Assembly: GCA_030017395.1 (NCBI GenBank)
Contig: JASEIZ010000040.1
Location: forward strand, 1-12,901
Source of the DNA: Desulfobacterales bacterium
GTDB taxonomy: Bacteria; Desulfobacterota; Desulfobacteria; Desulfobacterales; ETH-SRB1
Length of the DNA: 12,901 nucleotides
Direction: 5' to 3'
A program made the position numbers and the translations under genes. Below are positions 1-6,019 of the stretch, piece after piece; within the stretch, counting starts at the first letter, position 1, and the number at the start of each line of letters is the position of its first letter. Below the pieces are notes generated by a model, which ran no database searches, was not told where the DNA came from, and saw only the letters and a program-made list of their open reading frames with translations.

Positions 1-1542
1 CTCAAACAATATTGGGTCATAATTCACAGAATCTTGCGCGCCCCCATGGCCTTCTTGGTTTCCTTCCCACTTTCCGCCTTCTCTAAATAATGTTTCGTTC
101 TGCCCCGATCTATAATCAGCGCCATAATTAGCGCCATCTGATTTTTCCTGAATTGATACATTTATGGTATCCGCAACCAGCCCGTGATTGCGAAGAGAGC
201 TTTTGAGACTTTCCACATTTGACTGTAATATCTGTCTGACATCATTATTTTCCGGCTGAAGCATAACATGCACTTTATTATCCCTGACAACCACATCCAC
301 ATCCAGTGTGCCCAGATGGGGAGGATTGAGCGTAATTCTAACCCTTCCAGGTCCATTTACGCCGGATGCGATCTGATTGATCAAAATCCGTGGTTCTACG
401 GCTTGACTATTCACTCTCTCGTTAACGCCCGATGAGCTGCCAACTGTATGAAAAGTGGCATTATGATATCCACCGGCGGGAAAACCCCTGGAAAAACTCC
501 TGTCAGATGAATGCTCTGATAGCGAAGTCTCTCTGTGAAGAATCTCTATAGTCTCTCCACTCTTAAGGCCCGAGTGTCTCAGAATATTTTTAATTTCATT
601 TTTGTCGCTGTCGTTTTTTGTAAGTGTAAAAGAATTTTTTTCTGTTTTGTCAGGCTCTGCGGCGCTCTTTCCTTTCACAGCAGCCGTATTATTCAAACTG
701 AACTTCAAAACTCCGGGGGCGTCCTTCATCTTTGCACTCTGCCCTTTGCCCTCTGACTTCTGACCTTCGCCCTCTACTCTCTGCCCTCTGATCAAGACGT
801 TGTTTATTCCATCTCTGCTCTTATTTAAGACAGCAGTAACGTCCTTTCCGTTCCTCATACCTGAATGTAGTGCCCGTTCCCCGAAATCGCCGATGAGGGC
901 ATCGGCCTCTACACGTTTCGGCATGCCTGCTTCAATGCCAGCCTTATTCAAACCGGATTTCTGCGGCCTCGGCGCAGCTTCCATCAGTAGATGGATTCCT
1001 CCTGCCTTCTCCTTGAGGGCGCTGCCACACGGCAGATTTTTATCCTCCACATTGATCTGCTTTTGACCATCTAATCTCGACGGCAAATTGATCTTGCCGG
1101 AGAATGATCTGTCTGTTTTTGTTCCCTTGCCTTTTGATGCATTCATAAAAAGATTGAGGTCCTCCGTCGTTCCATCCTTCAGAATGACTTTGCGTAGACT
1201 TTCTGCGAGGCCCTTGCCTTTTGTCGGTAGCAATTGATTCGTTTTTTCCGTCTTACCCTTCCCTGCGCTCAAAATATTATTCTCTGGATCTATATTAAAA
1301 AATCCTCTTTGCCCGTTTGTATCGCCTTTCTTTAAAGGCCCACACATCTTCCCTTTCCCAGGAGGGGAATTAAGGAGGACTTTCTCCATGCTTTGTGTCG
1401 TTGTGCGGCATAGCTGGCCCATAATACAAAGAAACGGCAGCAACTGCTCCTGTTCCTTGCCGGTATTTCCTTTTTGCAATTTTTCAGATGAACCCGGAAG
1501 GCCGATGCCCTGCTTTAAATTCACCAGGTTAGACTCTATCAT
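1..1542 (-). CDS. fliK: Flagellar hook-length control protein FliK (3' end outside window)
   Basis: The minus-strand frame is open without a stop from an ATG at 1542 to the left edge, giving 514 codons of an incomplete gene. FliK is the secreted molecular ruler that measures the hook and switches export from rod/hook to filament substrates. The long N-terminal and middle part is low in hydrophobics and rich in Lys, Gly, Asn and Ser, as usual for this poorly conserved region. The recognisable part is the C-terminal hook-length domain at about residues 390-475: a V-R-I-T-L-N-P-P-H-L-G-T-L-D-V segment near residues 400-415, then an amphipathic helix with L-Q-S-N-V-E-S-L-K-S-S-L and a following G-L. 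This matches the family pattern L-x-P-x-x-L-G followed by the switch helix. Residues 251-272 look repeat-derived (see 733-793). A weak AAGGGA lies 16-21 bases before the ATG, so in-frame TTG (1548) or GTG (1545) starts are possible; a stop at about 1576-1578 limits further extension. Confidence 0.9.
   Translation of the reverse strand, partial: MIESNLVNLKQGIGLPGSSEKLQKGNTGKEQEQLLPFLCIMGQLCRTTTQSMEKVLLNSPPGKGKMCGPLKKGDTNGQRGFFNIDPENNILSAGKGKTEKTNQLLPTKGKGLAESLRKVILKDGTTEDLNLFMNASKGKGTKTDRSFSGKINLPSRLDGQKQINVEDKNLPCGSALKEKAGGIHLLMEAAPRPQKSGLNKAGIEAGMPKRVEADALIGDFGERALHSGMRNGKDVTAVLNKSRDGINNVLIRGQRVEGEGQKSEGKGQSAKMKDAPGVLKFSLNNTAAVKGKSAAEPDKTEKNSFTLTKNDSDKNEIKNILRHSGLKSGETIEILHRETSLSEHSSDRSFSRGFPAGGYHNATFHTVGSSSGVNERVNSQAVEPRILINQIASGVNGPGRVRITLNPPHLGTLDVDVVVRDNKVHVMLQPENNDVRQILQSNVESLKSSLRNHGLVADTINVSIQEKSDGANYGADYRSGQNETLFREGGKWEGNQEGHGGAQDSVNYDPILFE
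733..793 (-). repeat. Degenerate AGAGGGC/AGAAGTC direct repeats inside fliK
   Basis: Read on the coding strand, this stretch is built from overlapping short units such as CAGAGGGCAGAG, AGTAGAGGGC, GGTCAGAAGTCAGAGGGC and AAAGGGCAGAG. It keeps the fliK frame open and encodes a Gly/Gln/Glu/Lys-rich segment (core RGQRVEGEGQKSEGKGQ) in the variable middle of the protein. Its low complexity and purine bias differ from the flanking fliK sequence, and it resembles the repeats found at gene junctions elsewhere in the window. A repeat insertion tolerated in a disordered linker is the likeliest explanation, but this is inference. Confidence 0.55.
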
Positions 1543-1653
1543 CACCAAAACACCAATTCCCTTAAATATATGGTATTAGTTCAGCCACAAAGCTACTCCA
1601 TTCTTTATGCCTTTTTAGCTGAGTAGTTACATAACACTTTACAAAAGGATAGG

Positions 1654-1669
1654 AGCAAAAGACGTGCCA
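1654..1669 (-). promoter_or_regulatory. Sigma-54 promoter of fliK (-24/-12)
   Basis: On the minus strand the site reads TGGCACG-N4-TTGCT, a full match to the RpoN consensus TGGCACG-N4-TTGCW, with the invariant GG and GC dinucleotides 10 bases apart. It points toward fliK. The predicted start of transcription is near 1643, leaving a leader of about 100 bases before the fliK ATG. The gene encoding a GAFTGA-type activator lies upstream in the same window, which fits. The match is direct sequence evidence; activity is inferred. Confidence 0.85.
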
Positions 1670-1742
1670 CCCTTCAAGCTTTCTAAATTGTATTTAATAT
1701 CAATGTGTTATGAAAATAATATGGGATGGAAACTTGGGATGG

Positions 1743-1755
1743 GGCAAATATTGCC
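1743..1755. promoter_or_regulatory. Palindrome GGCAA-ATA-TTGCC, candidate activator site
   Basis: A perfect 5+3+5 inverted repeat lies about 75-90 bases upstream of the -24 element of the fliK promoter, in a non-coding stretch. Dyad sites at this distance are where NtrC-family activators usually bind, so it may be an enhancer site for the response regulator encoded at 8882-10270. No protein-specific consensus was checked, and a 13-base dyad can arise by chance. Confidence 0.3.
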
Positions 1756-1765
1756 TGTTGACTTG

Positions 1766-1797
1766 AAAAAAATGCCGATTCTCAACTACTTCCCGGC
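1766..1797 (-). terminator. Weak candidate terminator after the motE-like gene
   Basis: Just downstream of the stop codon at 1802, the minus-strand transcript can pair GCCG with CGGC (one extra G-U pair possible) around a loop of about 14-16 bases. The stem is followed by one A and seven T. The stem is short, so it may be inefficient, but its position between the flgB operon and the sigma-54 promoter of fliK is where a terminator is expected. The loop contains CTACTCGAC-type repeat sequence. Confidence 0.35.
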
Positions 1798-1801
1798 TTA
1801 A

Positions 1802-2395
1802 CTACTCGACCGATTTCACCTGCATGGTTATCTCTCTGGTTATCTCTACAGCTTTGGCTGGATTTACATGCCCTAATATAGCTCCAGCGCTTTTGCTTTT
1901 CATGTTCATAATTATAGCAGCAGCAATCTTGGTGTCCAGTTTTTCCAGCGTGGAACCAGCTCGGGCAGGAGGAGTAGATTCGTAAACCTTTGCCATGCTC
2001 TTGTATTTGCTATCATTTCTTTCCTCAACCATTTCAAAAAGCCCTGTTAATCTCTTCTCTAACTCTTGCAGGTTGCCGATTTTGGAAAGTATTTCATCTT
2101 TTAACAAATTCAATCTTCTTTCTTCAGACTGTAAAAATTTTTCCTGGTTATCAAGCGCCTTTTGCTTTTCCAGCAATGAAGACAGAAGCTTCCTTTCTCC
2201 TGACAGGATGTCTTCGGATACGTCCCTCGATATAGGTTCAAAACCAGTCGTAACCGGCGAATCCGCAGCCGCCTTGCTTACAGTCAGAAGAGAGTTTGCG
2301 ATTTCTGAATTTTTTATTATTCCTACAACAGCTGCAACCTTTACCAGAACAATAAACAATATCAAAATGTTACAGGCAATTATCAACTTCTTCAA
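1802..2395 (-). CDS. MotE/YlxF-like membrane-anchored coiled-coil protein
   Basis: This 197-residue protein has one N-terminal hydrophobic helix (about residues 4-26), a short linker, a long charged coiled coil (about 65-125), and a C-terminal helical segment (about 145-195) with a K-L-D-T-K-I-A-A-A-I-I-M-N-M and A-G-A-I-L-G-H-V-N-P pattern. That pattern resembles the MgtE intracellular N-domain shared by MotE and YlxF family proteins. The orientation is probably N-in with the bulk periplasmic. Family members sit between fliJ and fliK in other bacteria, as here, and MotE of rhizobia is a chaperone for a periplasmic motility protein; the role of this one is inferred only. The start is TTG, inside the TTGA overlap with the fliJ stop, with AGGAG at 2405-2409. 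The last residues (S-V-E) and the TAG stop lie in a CTACTCGAC-type repeat. Confidence 0.75.
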   Translation of the reverse strand: MKKLIIACNILILFIVLVKVAAVVGIIKNSEIANSLLTVSKAAADSPVTTGFEPISRDVSEDILSGERKLLSSLLEKQKALDNQEKFLQSEERRLNLLKDEILSKIGNLQELEKRLTGLFEMVEERNDSKYKSMAKVYESTPPARAGSTLEKLDTKIAAAIIMNMKSKSAGAILGHVNPAKAVEITREITMQVKSVE

Positions 2396-2835
2396 TTTTT
2401 CACGCTCCTACCGAATCTTAAAAGCCAGGATTCATCCAGCTCTTTCTGCTCCATGGCAATCAAAGACAACCTGTATTCTTCCATTTTTTTTTCCTTAATG
2501 ATTTCCAGGACTCTTCTCTTTTTTGAAGCATCAACAAGCTTTGTTCTTTTCTCTTCCAGTTCTTTTTCAATTTGACAAATAACATCTTCTCTGTGATTTT
2601 CCTCATCCTTAATGCAACTGATATAAGAAAGGTAAATTGAAATATCAGCAACTTTCAACTTGCTCTCGCCCATTTTTTTTAACCGGAAAATCAAATCTGC
2701 CCTCTCTCTTCTCAGTTTTTCAACTGTTTCTTTCTCAGAACAGAGGTTCCTTTTTCTATCTGCGAATTCAAGCATCAGCTGCTCTTCTACCTGTTTTCTG
2801 TGTTTTAATAACAGCTGTAGTTTGAAATTAAACAT
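2392..2835 (-). CDS. fliJ: Flagellar export chaperone/ATPase stalk protein FliJ
   Basis: A 147-residue protein that is almost entirely charged alpha helix with heptad-like spacing and no membrane segment. It is the usual size for FliJ, the antiparallel coiled coil that inserts in the FliI hexamer and links the ATPase to the export gate. The N-terminus F-K-L-Q-L-L-L-K-H-R-K-Q-V-E-E-Q matches the typical FliJ opening (F-x-L-x-x-L-L-x-x-R-x-x-x-E). Sequence conservation in this family is low, so the call rests on that opening, the coiled coil, the size, and the position directly after fliI. The start is ATG, preceded by AT-rich DNA and the repeat tract at 2845-2928, with no clear Shine-Dalgarno sequence. 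It overlaps the next gene by four bases. Confidence 0.85.
   Translation of the reverse strand: MFNFKLQLLLKHRKQVEEQLMLEFADRKRNLCSEKETVEKLRRERADLIFRLKKMGESKLKVADISIYLSYISCIKDEENHREDVICQIEKELEEKRTKLVDASKKRRVLEIIKEKKMEEYRLSLIAMEQKELDESWLLRFGRSVKN
2405..2409 (-). promoter_or_regulatory. Ribosome binding site supporting a TTG start
   Basis: AGGAG on the minus strand lies nine bases before the TTG at 2395, inside the last codons of fliJ. It supports the TTG start of the MotE-like protein and suggests translation coupled to fliJ. Confidence 0.6.
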
Positions 2836-2844
2836 ATATAGTAA

Positions 2845-2928
2845 CCGTTCAAGGTTCAGGGTTCAAGGTTCACGGAAACTGGAAACCGGAAACCCCTGAA
2901 CCTCTGAACCTCTGAACCCTGAACCTTT
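2845..2928. repeat. GGTTCA repeats in inverted arrangement between fliI and fliJ
   Basis: The whole 95-base fliI-fliJ spacer is repeat DNA. On the plus strand the left part reads GGTTCA/GGGTTCA/AAGGTTCA units, the centre GGAAACTGGAAACCGGAAAC-like units, and the right part the reverse complement (TGAACC, CTCTGAACC). Bases 2851-2865 (AAGGTTCAGGGTTCA) and 2913-2927 are perfect inverted copies of 15 bp, so the transcript can form a large hairpin. There is no T tract, so it is not a standard terminator. Confidence 0.85.
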
Positions 2929-2930
2929 CT

Positions 2931-4238
2931 TCAGTCAAAAAGAGCAAAGAGTTGTTCTTTGCTCTCTTCAAAACTGACCTTTTCGTCAACATCCTGTCTT
3001 AAAAATGAATTTACCTTGCCTATCATTTTTATTGCATTGTCTATTTCCGGACTGCTTCCTTCCACGTAGGCGCCTATATTAATCAAATCTTCAGACTTCC
3101 TGTAAGTTGATACAATATTTAAAACATTGTTAGCCATCTTTTGATGTTTCTCGTCTACAATATCTATCATCAACCTGCTGATGCTCTGCAGAACATCTAT
3201 CGCTGGATAGTGATTCCTCGCAGCCAAACTGCGGGTAAGCGTTATGTGACCATCCAGAATTGACCTCGCCGTATCAGCAATCGGTTCATTAAAATCATCG
3301 CCTTCCACGAGAACCGTATAAAGGCTTGTTATGCTGCCGCTATCTTCTATATTCCCGGCTCTTTCCAACAACTTCGGCATAATACTGAAAACCGACGGGG
3401 TATAACCTTTTGCAGTTGGAGGTTCTCCGACTGATAGACCGACTTCTCTCTGCGCCATTGCAAATCTGGTCAGTGAATCGACCATAAGGAGAACATCCTT
3501 CCCCTGATCCCTGAAATATTCCGATATCGCGGTAGCCACATACGCCGCCCTCATCCTGATCAAAGGATGCATGTCCGATGTTGCTACAACAACTACCGAT
3601 CTGGCCAACCCTTCTTTACCAAGATTGTTTTCAATAAACTCGCGGACTTCTCTTCCTCTTTCGCCGACAAGTCCGATTACATTGATATCAGCGGTTGTAT
3701 TTCTGGCAATCATTCCAAGAAGAAAGCTCTTGCCAACCCCTGAACCTGCAAATATCCCCACCCTCTGACCTCTGCCACAACCGAACAACCCATTCATCGC
3801 CCTGATTCCAAGGTCTATCGGTTCCGTTATCCTGCCCCTTTTAAGAGGATTGATTGGAACAGCATAAATCGGATATTCGCTGTCCGATTCTATTGGTCCT
3901 TTGTTATCAATGGGTTCCCCCAGACCATCAATGACCCTTCCCAAAAGATTACTACCTACTTTGACATTCGACTTTTTCCCGGTAGACAGAATCCTGCAGC
4001 CAGGCCCGACATTATCAAGGTTTCCGAAAGGCATTAAAAGAACCTTATCTTCCATAAAGCCCATAACTTCCGCGCCAATTGTTATGTTGTTGCCGACCGG
4101 ATAAATCCGGCACATCTCACCTATGGAAGTTCCAAAATTATAGCCTTTTACTAAAAGGCCGGCAACCCCGCTTACCTTTCCATAAACACTGAATGGGCTT
4201 GTACTCTTAACTGCTCTATGATATTTTTCAAAATTCAT
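2931..4238 (-). CDS. fliI: Flagellum-specific export ATPase FliI
   Basis: Cytoplasmic ATPase of the flagellar type III export apparatus, related to the F1 beta subunit, which hydrolyses ATP to help load substrates at the export gate. From the ATG at 4238 it is 435 residues, the normal family length. Visible motifs are the Walker A loop A-G-S-G-V-G-K-S at about 164-171, L-V-G-E-R-G-R-E-V with the catalytic Glu near 193, Walker B L-L-M-V-D-S-L-T-R-F at about 250-259, and the type III-specific S-V-G-E-P-P-T-A-K-G-Y-T-P-S-V-F segment. The family's N-terminal beta-barrel region precedes them. A longer in-frame TTG start at 4265 would add nine residues, but that TTG lies inside a GGTTCA repeat and no good ribosome site favours either start, so family length decides for 4238. 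FliH is upstream and FliJ downstream, completing the FliH-FliI-FliJ complex. Confidence 0.95.
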   Translation of the reverse strand: MNFEKYHRAVKSTSPFSVYGKVSGVAGLLVKGYNFGTSIGEMCRIYPVGNNITIGAEVMGFMEDKVLLMPFGNLDNVGPGCRILSTGKKSNVKVGSNLLGRVIDGLGEPIDNKGPIESDSEYPIYAVPINPLKRGRITEPIDLGIRAMNGLFGCGRGQRVGIFAGSGVGKSFLLGMIARNTTADINVIGLVGERGREVREFIENNLGKEGLARSVVVVATSDMHPLIRMRAAYVATAISEYFRDQGKDVLLMVDSLTRFAMAQREVGLSVGEPPTAKGYTPSVFSIMPKLLERAGNIEDSGSITSLYTVLVEGDDFNEPIADTARSILDGHITLTRSLAARNHYPAIDVLQSISRLMIDIVDEKHQKMANNVLNIVSTYRKSEDLINIGAYVEGSSPEIDNAIKMIGKVNSFLRQDVDEKVSFEESKEQLFALFD

Positions 4239-4258
4239 GGCAATTACTAAGGTTGTCC

Positions 4259-4305
4259 GGTTCAAGGTTCACGGTTCAACTACTCGACTACTTGACCACT
4301 CAACG
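4259..4305. repeat. Junction repeat joining GGTTCA and CTACTCGAC families
   Basis: The fliH-fliI junction reads GGTTCAAGGTTCACGGTTCA, followed directly by ACTACTCGACTACTTGACCACTCAAC. Two repeat families seen separately elsewhere in the window are thus fused here. The second part overlaps the end of fliH: it encodes its last residues (about L-S-G-Q-V-V-E) and its TAG stop. Confidence 0.7.
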
Positions 4306-5026
4306 ATTCCCTGATTTTATTTAACTGCTGATCAAGCCTGGCATCAACTATCCCTGAATGCGTCTCTATCACGGCACCGCCTTGACCAATTTTTTCATCC
4401 TTCTCAATCAATATATCGCCGAAACCATTAAGAAAATCTGGTTTTGCCTCCATTATGTAACGGTGATCTTCGGGATTCAGGCGGATACCGACACCATCCT
4501 TATCCTTCATGTTTTTCATCGCATCGCTAAGAACAGACAGGACAACTTCTCTCTCTGTACTCACTTCCTTATGTATAACACTGCCGGCTATTAAAAAAAC
4601 AAGGTCGATTATTTCCTTTTCAGAGCTTTTTAAAAATTCTTGCTTCATTAATTTTAATTCTCTGATCAATTTCGCAACAGATTCTACAGAAAGAGCCAAT
4701 TTTCTCTTTTCCCGATCCGTGCCCTCTGCTATTCCTTTTGAAAATCCTCTTTCATAGGCTTCTTTTGCTGCAATTTTTATTCTTTTCTCTATCTGTTCCC
4801 CGGGCTGTTTCCAGGGTTCTTCAATCTCAGAGCCGATATCCTTGTTATTCTCACGGTCATTAGAGTCTGCTTCATTTGCCGAAATATGGCATATACCCCG
4901 AACAAAGCATGCCCGCTCTTTTTCCCTTAAACCTCCCCGCTTGTGCCTCGCAGTGGCAGAGTGGGCTATAAGTTTAATATCATGCGCCTTGATAACCTTT
5001 TTGGAATCAGACAAATACATCCTCAT
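4280..5026 (-). CDS. fliH: Flagellar assembly protein FliH
   Basis: FliH binds and restrains FliI and tethers the ATPase to the C-ring. This 248-residue protein has a variable polar N-terminus, then a helix carrying A-Y-E-R-G-F-S-K-G-I-A-E-G at about 90-102, whose Gly spacing (GxxxG-like, and GFxxGxxEG) is characteristic of FliH and of vacuolar/F-type stalk relatives. A long amphipathic helix and a FliH/YscL-type C-terminal domain follow (about 115-240, including I-R-L-N-P-E-D and G-G-A-V-I-E-T-H-S-G-I-V-D-A-R-L-D-Q-Q-L). That last block is typical of the family. The start overlaps the end of fliG by 20 bases; a second ATG at 5020 is an equal candidate. The final residues after about 242 come from a CTACTCGAC-type repeat, so the native C-terminus may have been replaced or extended. 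Confidence 0.9.
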   Translation of the reverse strand: MRMYLSDSKKVIKAHDIKLIAHSATARHKRGGLREKERACFVRGICHISANEADSNDRENNKDIGSEIEEPWKQPGEQIEKRIKIAAKEAYERGFSKGIAEGTDREKRKLALSVESVAKLIRELKLMKQEFLKSSEKEIIDLVFLIAGSVIHKEVSTEREVVLSVLSDAMKNMKDKDGVGIRLNPEDHRYIMEAKPDFLNGFGDILIEKDEKIGQGGAVIETHSGIVDARLDQQLNKIRESLSGQVVE

Positions 5027-6008
5027 TATTACCCACTGATATCGTTATCTTGTTTTCACTTTCCAGTTTCTTTGCGGTCTCAATAATCACTCTCTGGCTT
5101 TTTTCAACCTCTGACACTCTTTTTGGGGGCATAACCTCTATGTCTTCCTTAAGCATCCCAGCGGCGCGCTTTGACATATTTTTAAAAATCTTTTCTCTCA
5201 TTTCACTGTCAATTATTTTAAGAGCGCAGGCTAAAACTTCACGGTCTATCTCCTCAAGCAATATTTTCATGCTCTTATCATCAAATTTCAAAATATCATC
5301 AAAAGTAAACATAAGGTTTCTGATATGGGCCGCTAAATCCGCGTTTGTTTTTTCAAGCGATTCTAAAATCCTGTCTTCATTTGATCGGCTCATCTTGTTT
5401 AAAATCTCCGCCATCATCTTGGCTCCGCCAATTTGCTCTCCTCTATCTCTTTCTGTAACCATTTCCGATTCAAGCGTTCTGGCCATATCCTCCACAAACT
5501 CACGCGGGACGTTTCCTATTGTCGCGATCCTCTTTGCAATGTCTTCTTGCTTGTCAGGGGAAAATTGTTCCATAATCTCAGACGTCTGTTCCGGTCTCAG
5601 GTGCGCCAGTAAAAGAGCTATGGTCTGAGGATGTTCCATCTTTGTGGAATCAATTAATATCCTTGTGTCTATATTTCTCAAATTTTCAATGGTCGGACTC
5701 TCCGTTAAAAGGCGGCCATCTTCAACTCTTTCTGTGGGTTCTTTGCCCAAAGCTTTCGATACAACATTTCCGACAACACTGTCTTGAACCGACATGATTC
5801 TGTTACCTTTTTTCTCGGCGAACAAGCAAAATTCCCTGGCAACACTTCCTGCATGTTCATTAGCTGTCCCGCTTAAACCGCTCATACATTTCCCGACACG
5901 TCTGATCTCATCCGCTGCGAGATTTCTCATTACCTTCGCTGCCACATCTTCGTGCAAAGACAAAAGGAGCACTGCTGCCTTTTCTTCCTTTGACATATTC
6001 ATATTCAT
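5007..6008 (-). CDS. fliG: Flagellar motor switch protein FliG
   Basis: Rotor protein that connects the MS ring (FliF) to FliM and takes torque from the stator. At 333 residues it is full family length. Visible features are the N-terminal FliF-binding domain (K-A-A-V-L-L-L-S-L, about 10-18), the middle-domain E-H-P-Q-T-I-A-L-L-L-A-H-L at 125-137 that binds FliM, G-G-A-K-M-M-A-E-I-L-N at 194-204, the M-F-T-F hinge at 233-236, and the C-terminal torque helix with alternating charges (S-K-R-A-A-G-M-L-K-E-D-I) at about 279-290. The ATG at 6008 has AAGGAG six bases upstream, overlapping the fliF stop, which points to coupled translation. Two more in-frame ATGs follow within five codons. It overlaps fliH by 20 bases. 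Confidence 0.96.
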   Translation of the reverse strand: MNMNMSKEEKAAVLLLSLHEDVAAKVMRNLAADEIRRVGKCMSGLSGTANEHAGSVAREFCLFAEKKGNRIMSVQDSVVGNVVSKALGKEPTERVEDGRLLTESPTIENLRNIDTRILIDSTKMEHPQTIALLLAHLRPEQTSEIMEQFSPDKQEDIAKRIATIGNVPREFVEDMARTLESEMVTERDRGEQIGGAKMMAEILNKMSRSNEDRILESLEKTNADLAAHIRNLMFTFDDILKFDDKSMKILLEEIDREVLACALKIIDSEMREKIFKNMSKRAAGMLKEDIEVMPPKRVSEVEKSQRVIIETAKKLESENKITISVGNNEDVFV

Positions 6009-6019
6009 GCAATTCTCCT

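Noticed and set aside
162..356. Minus-strand 64-codon open frame inside the fliK region
   Set aside because: It is out of frame with the continuous 514-codon fliK frame that carries the conserved hook-length domain.
1543..1642. Riboswitch or leader peptide in the fliK 5' leader
   Set aside because: Only a 6-bp CTACTC/GAGTAG pairing and an ATG directly followed by a stop were seen; nothing matches a known riboswitch or a meaningful leader peptide.
5050..5628. Plus-strand open frame of 192 codons opposite fliG
   Set aside because: Composition (Ser/Ile/Leu rich) is typical of the antisense of a charged helical protein; fliG on the other strand is unambiguous.
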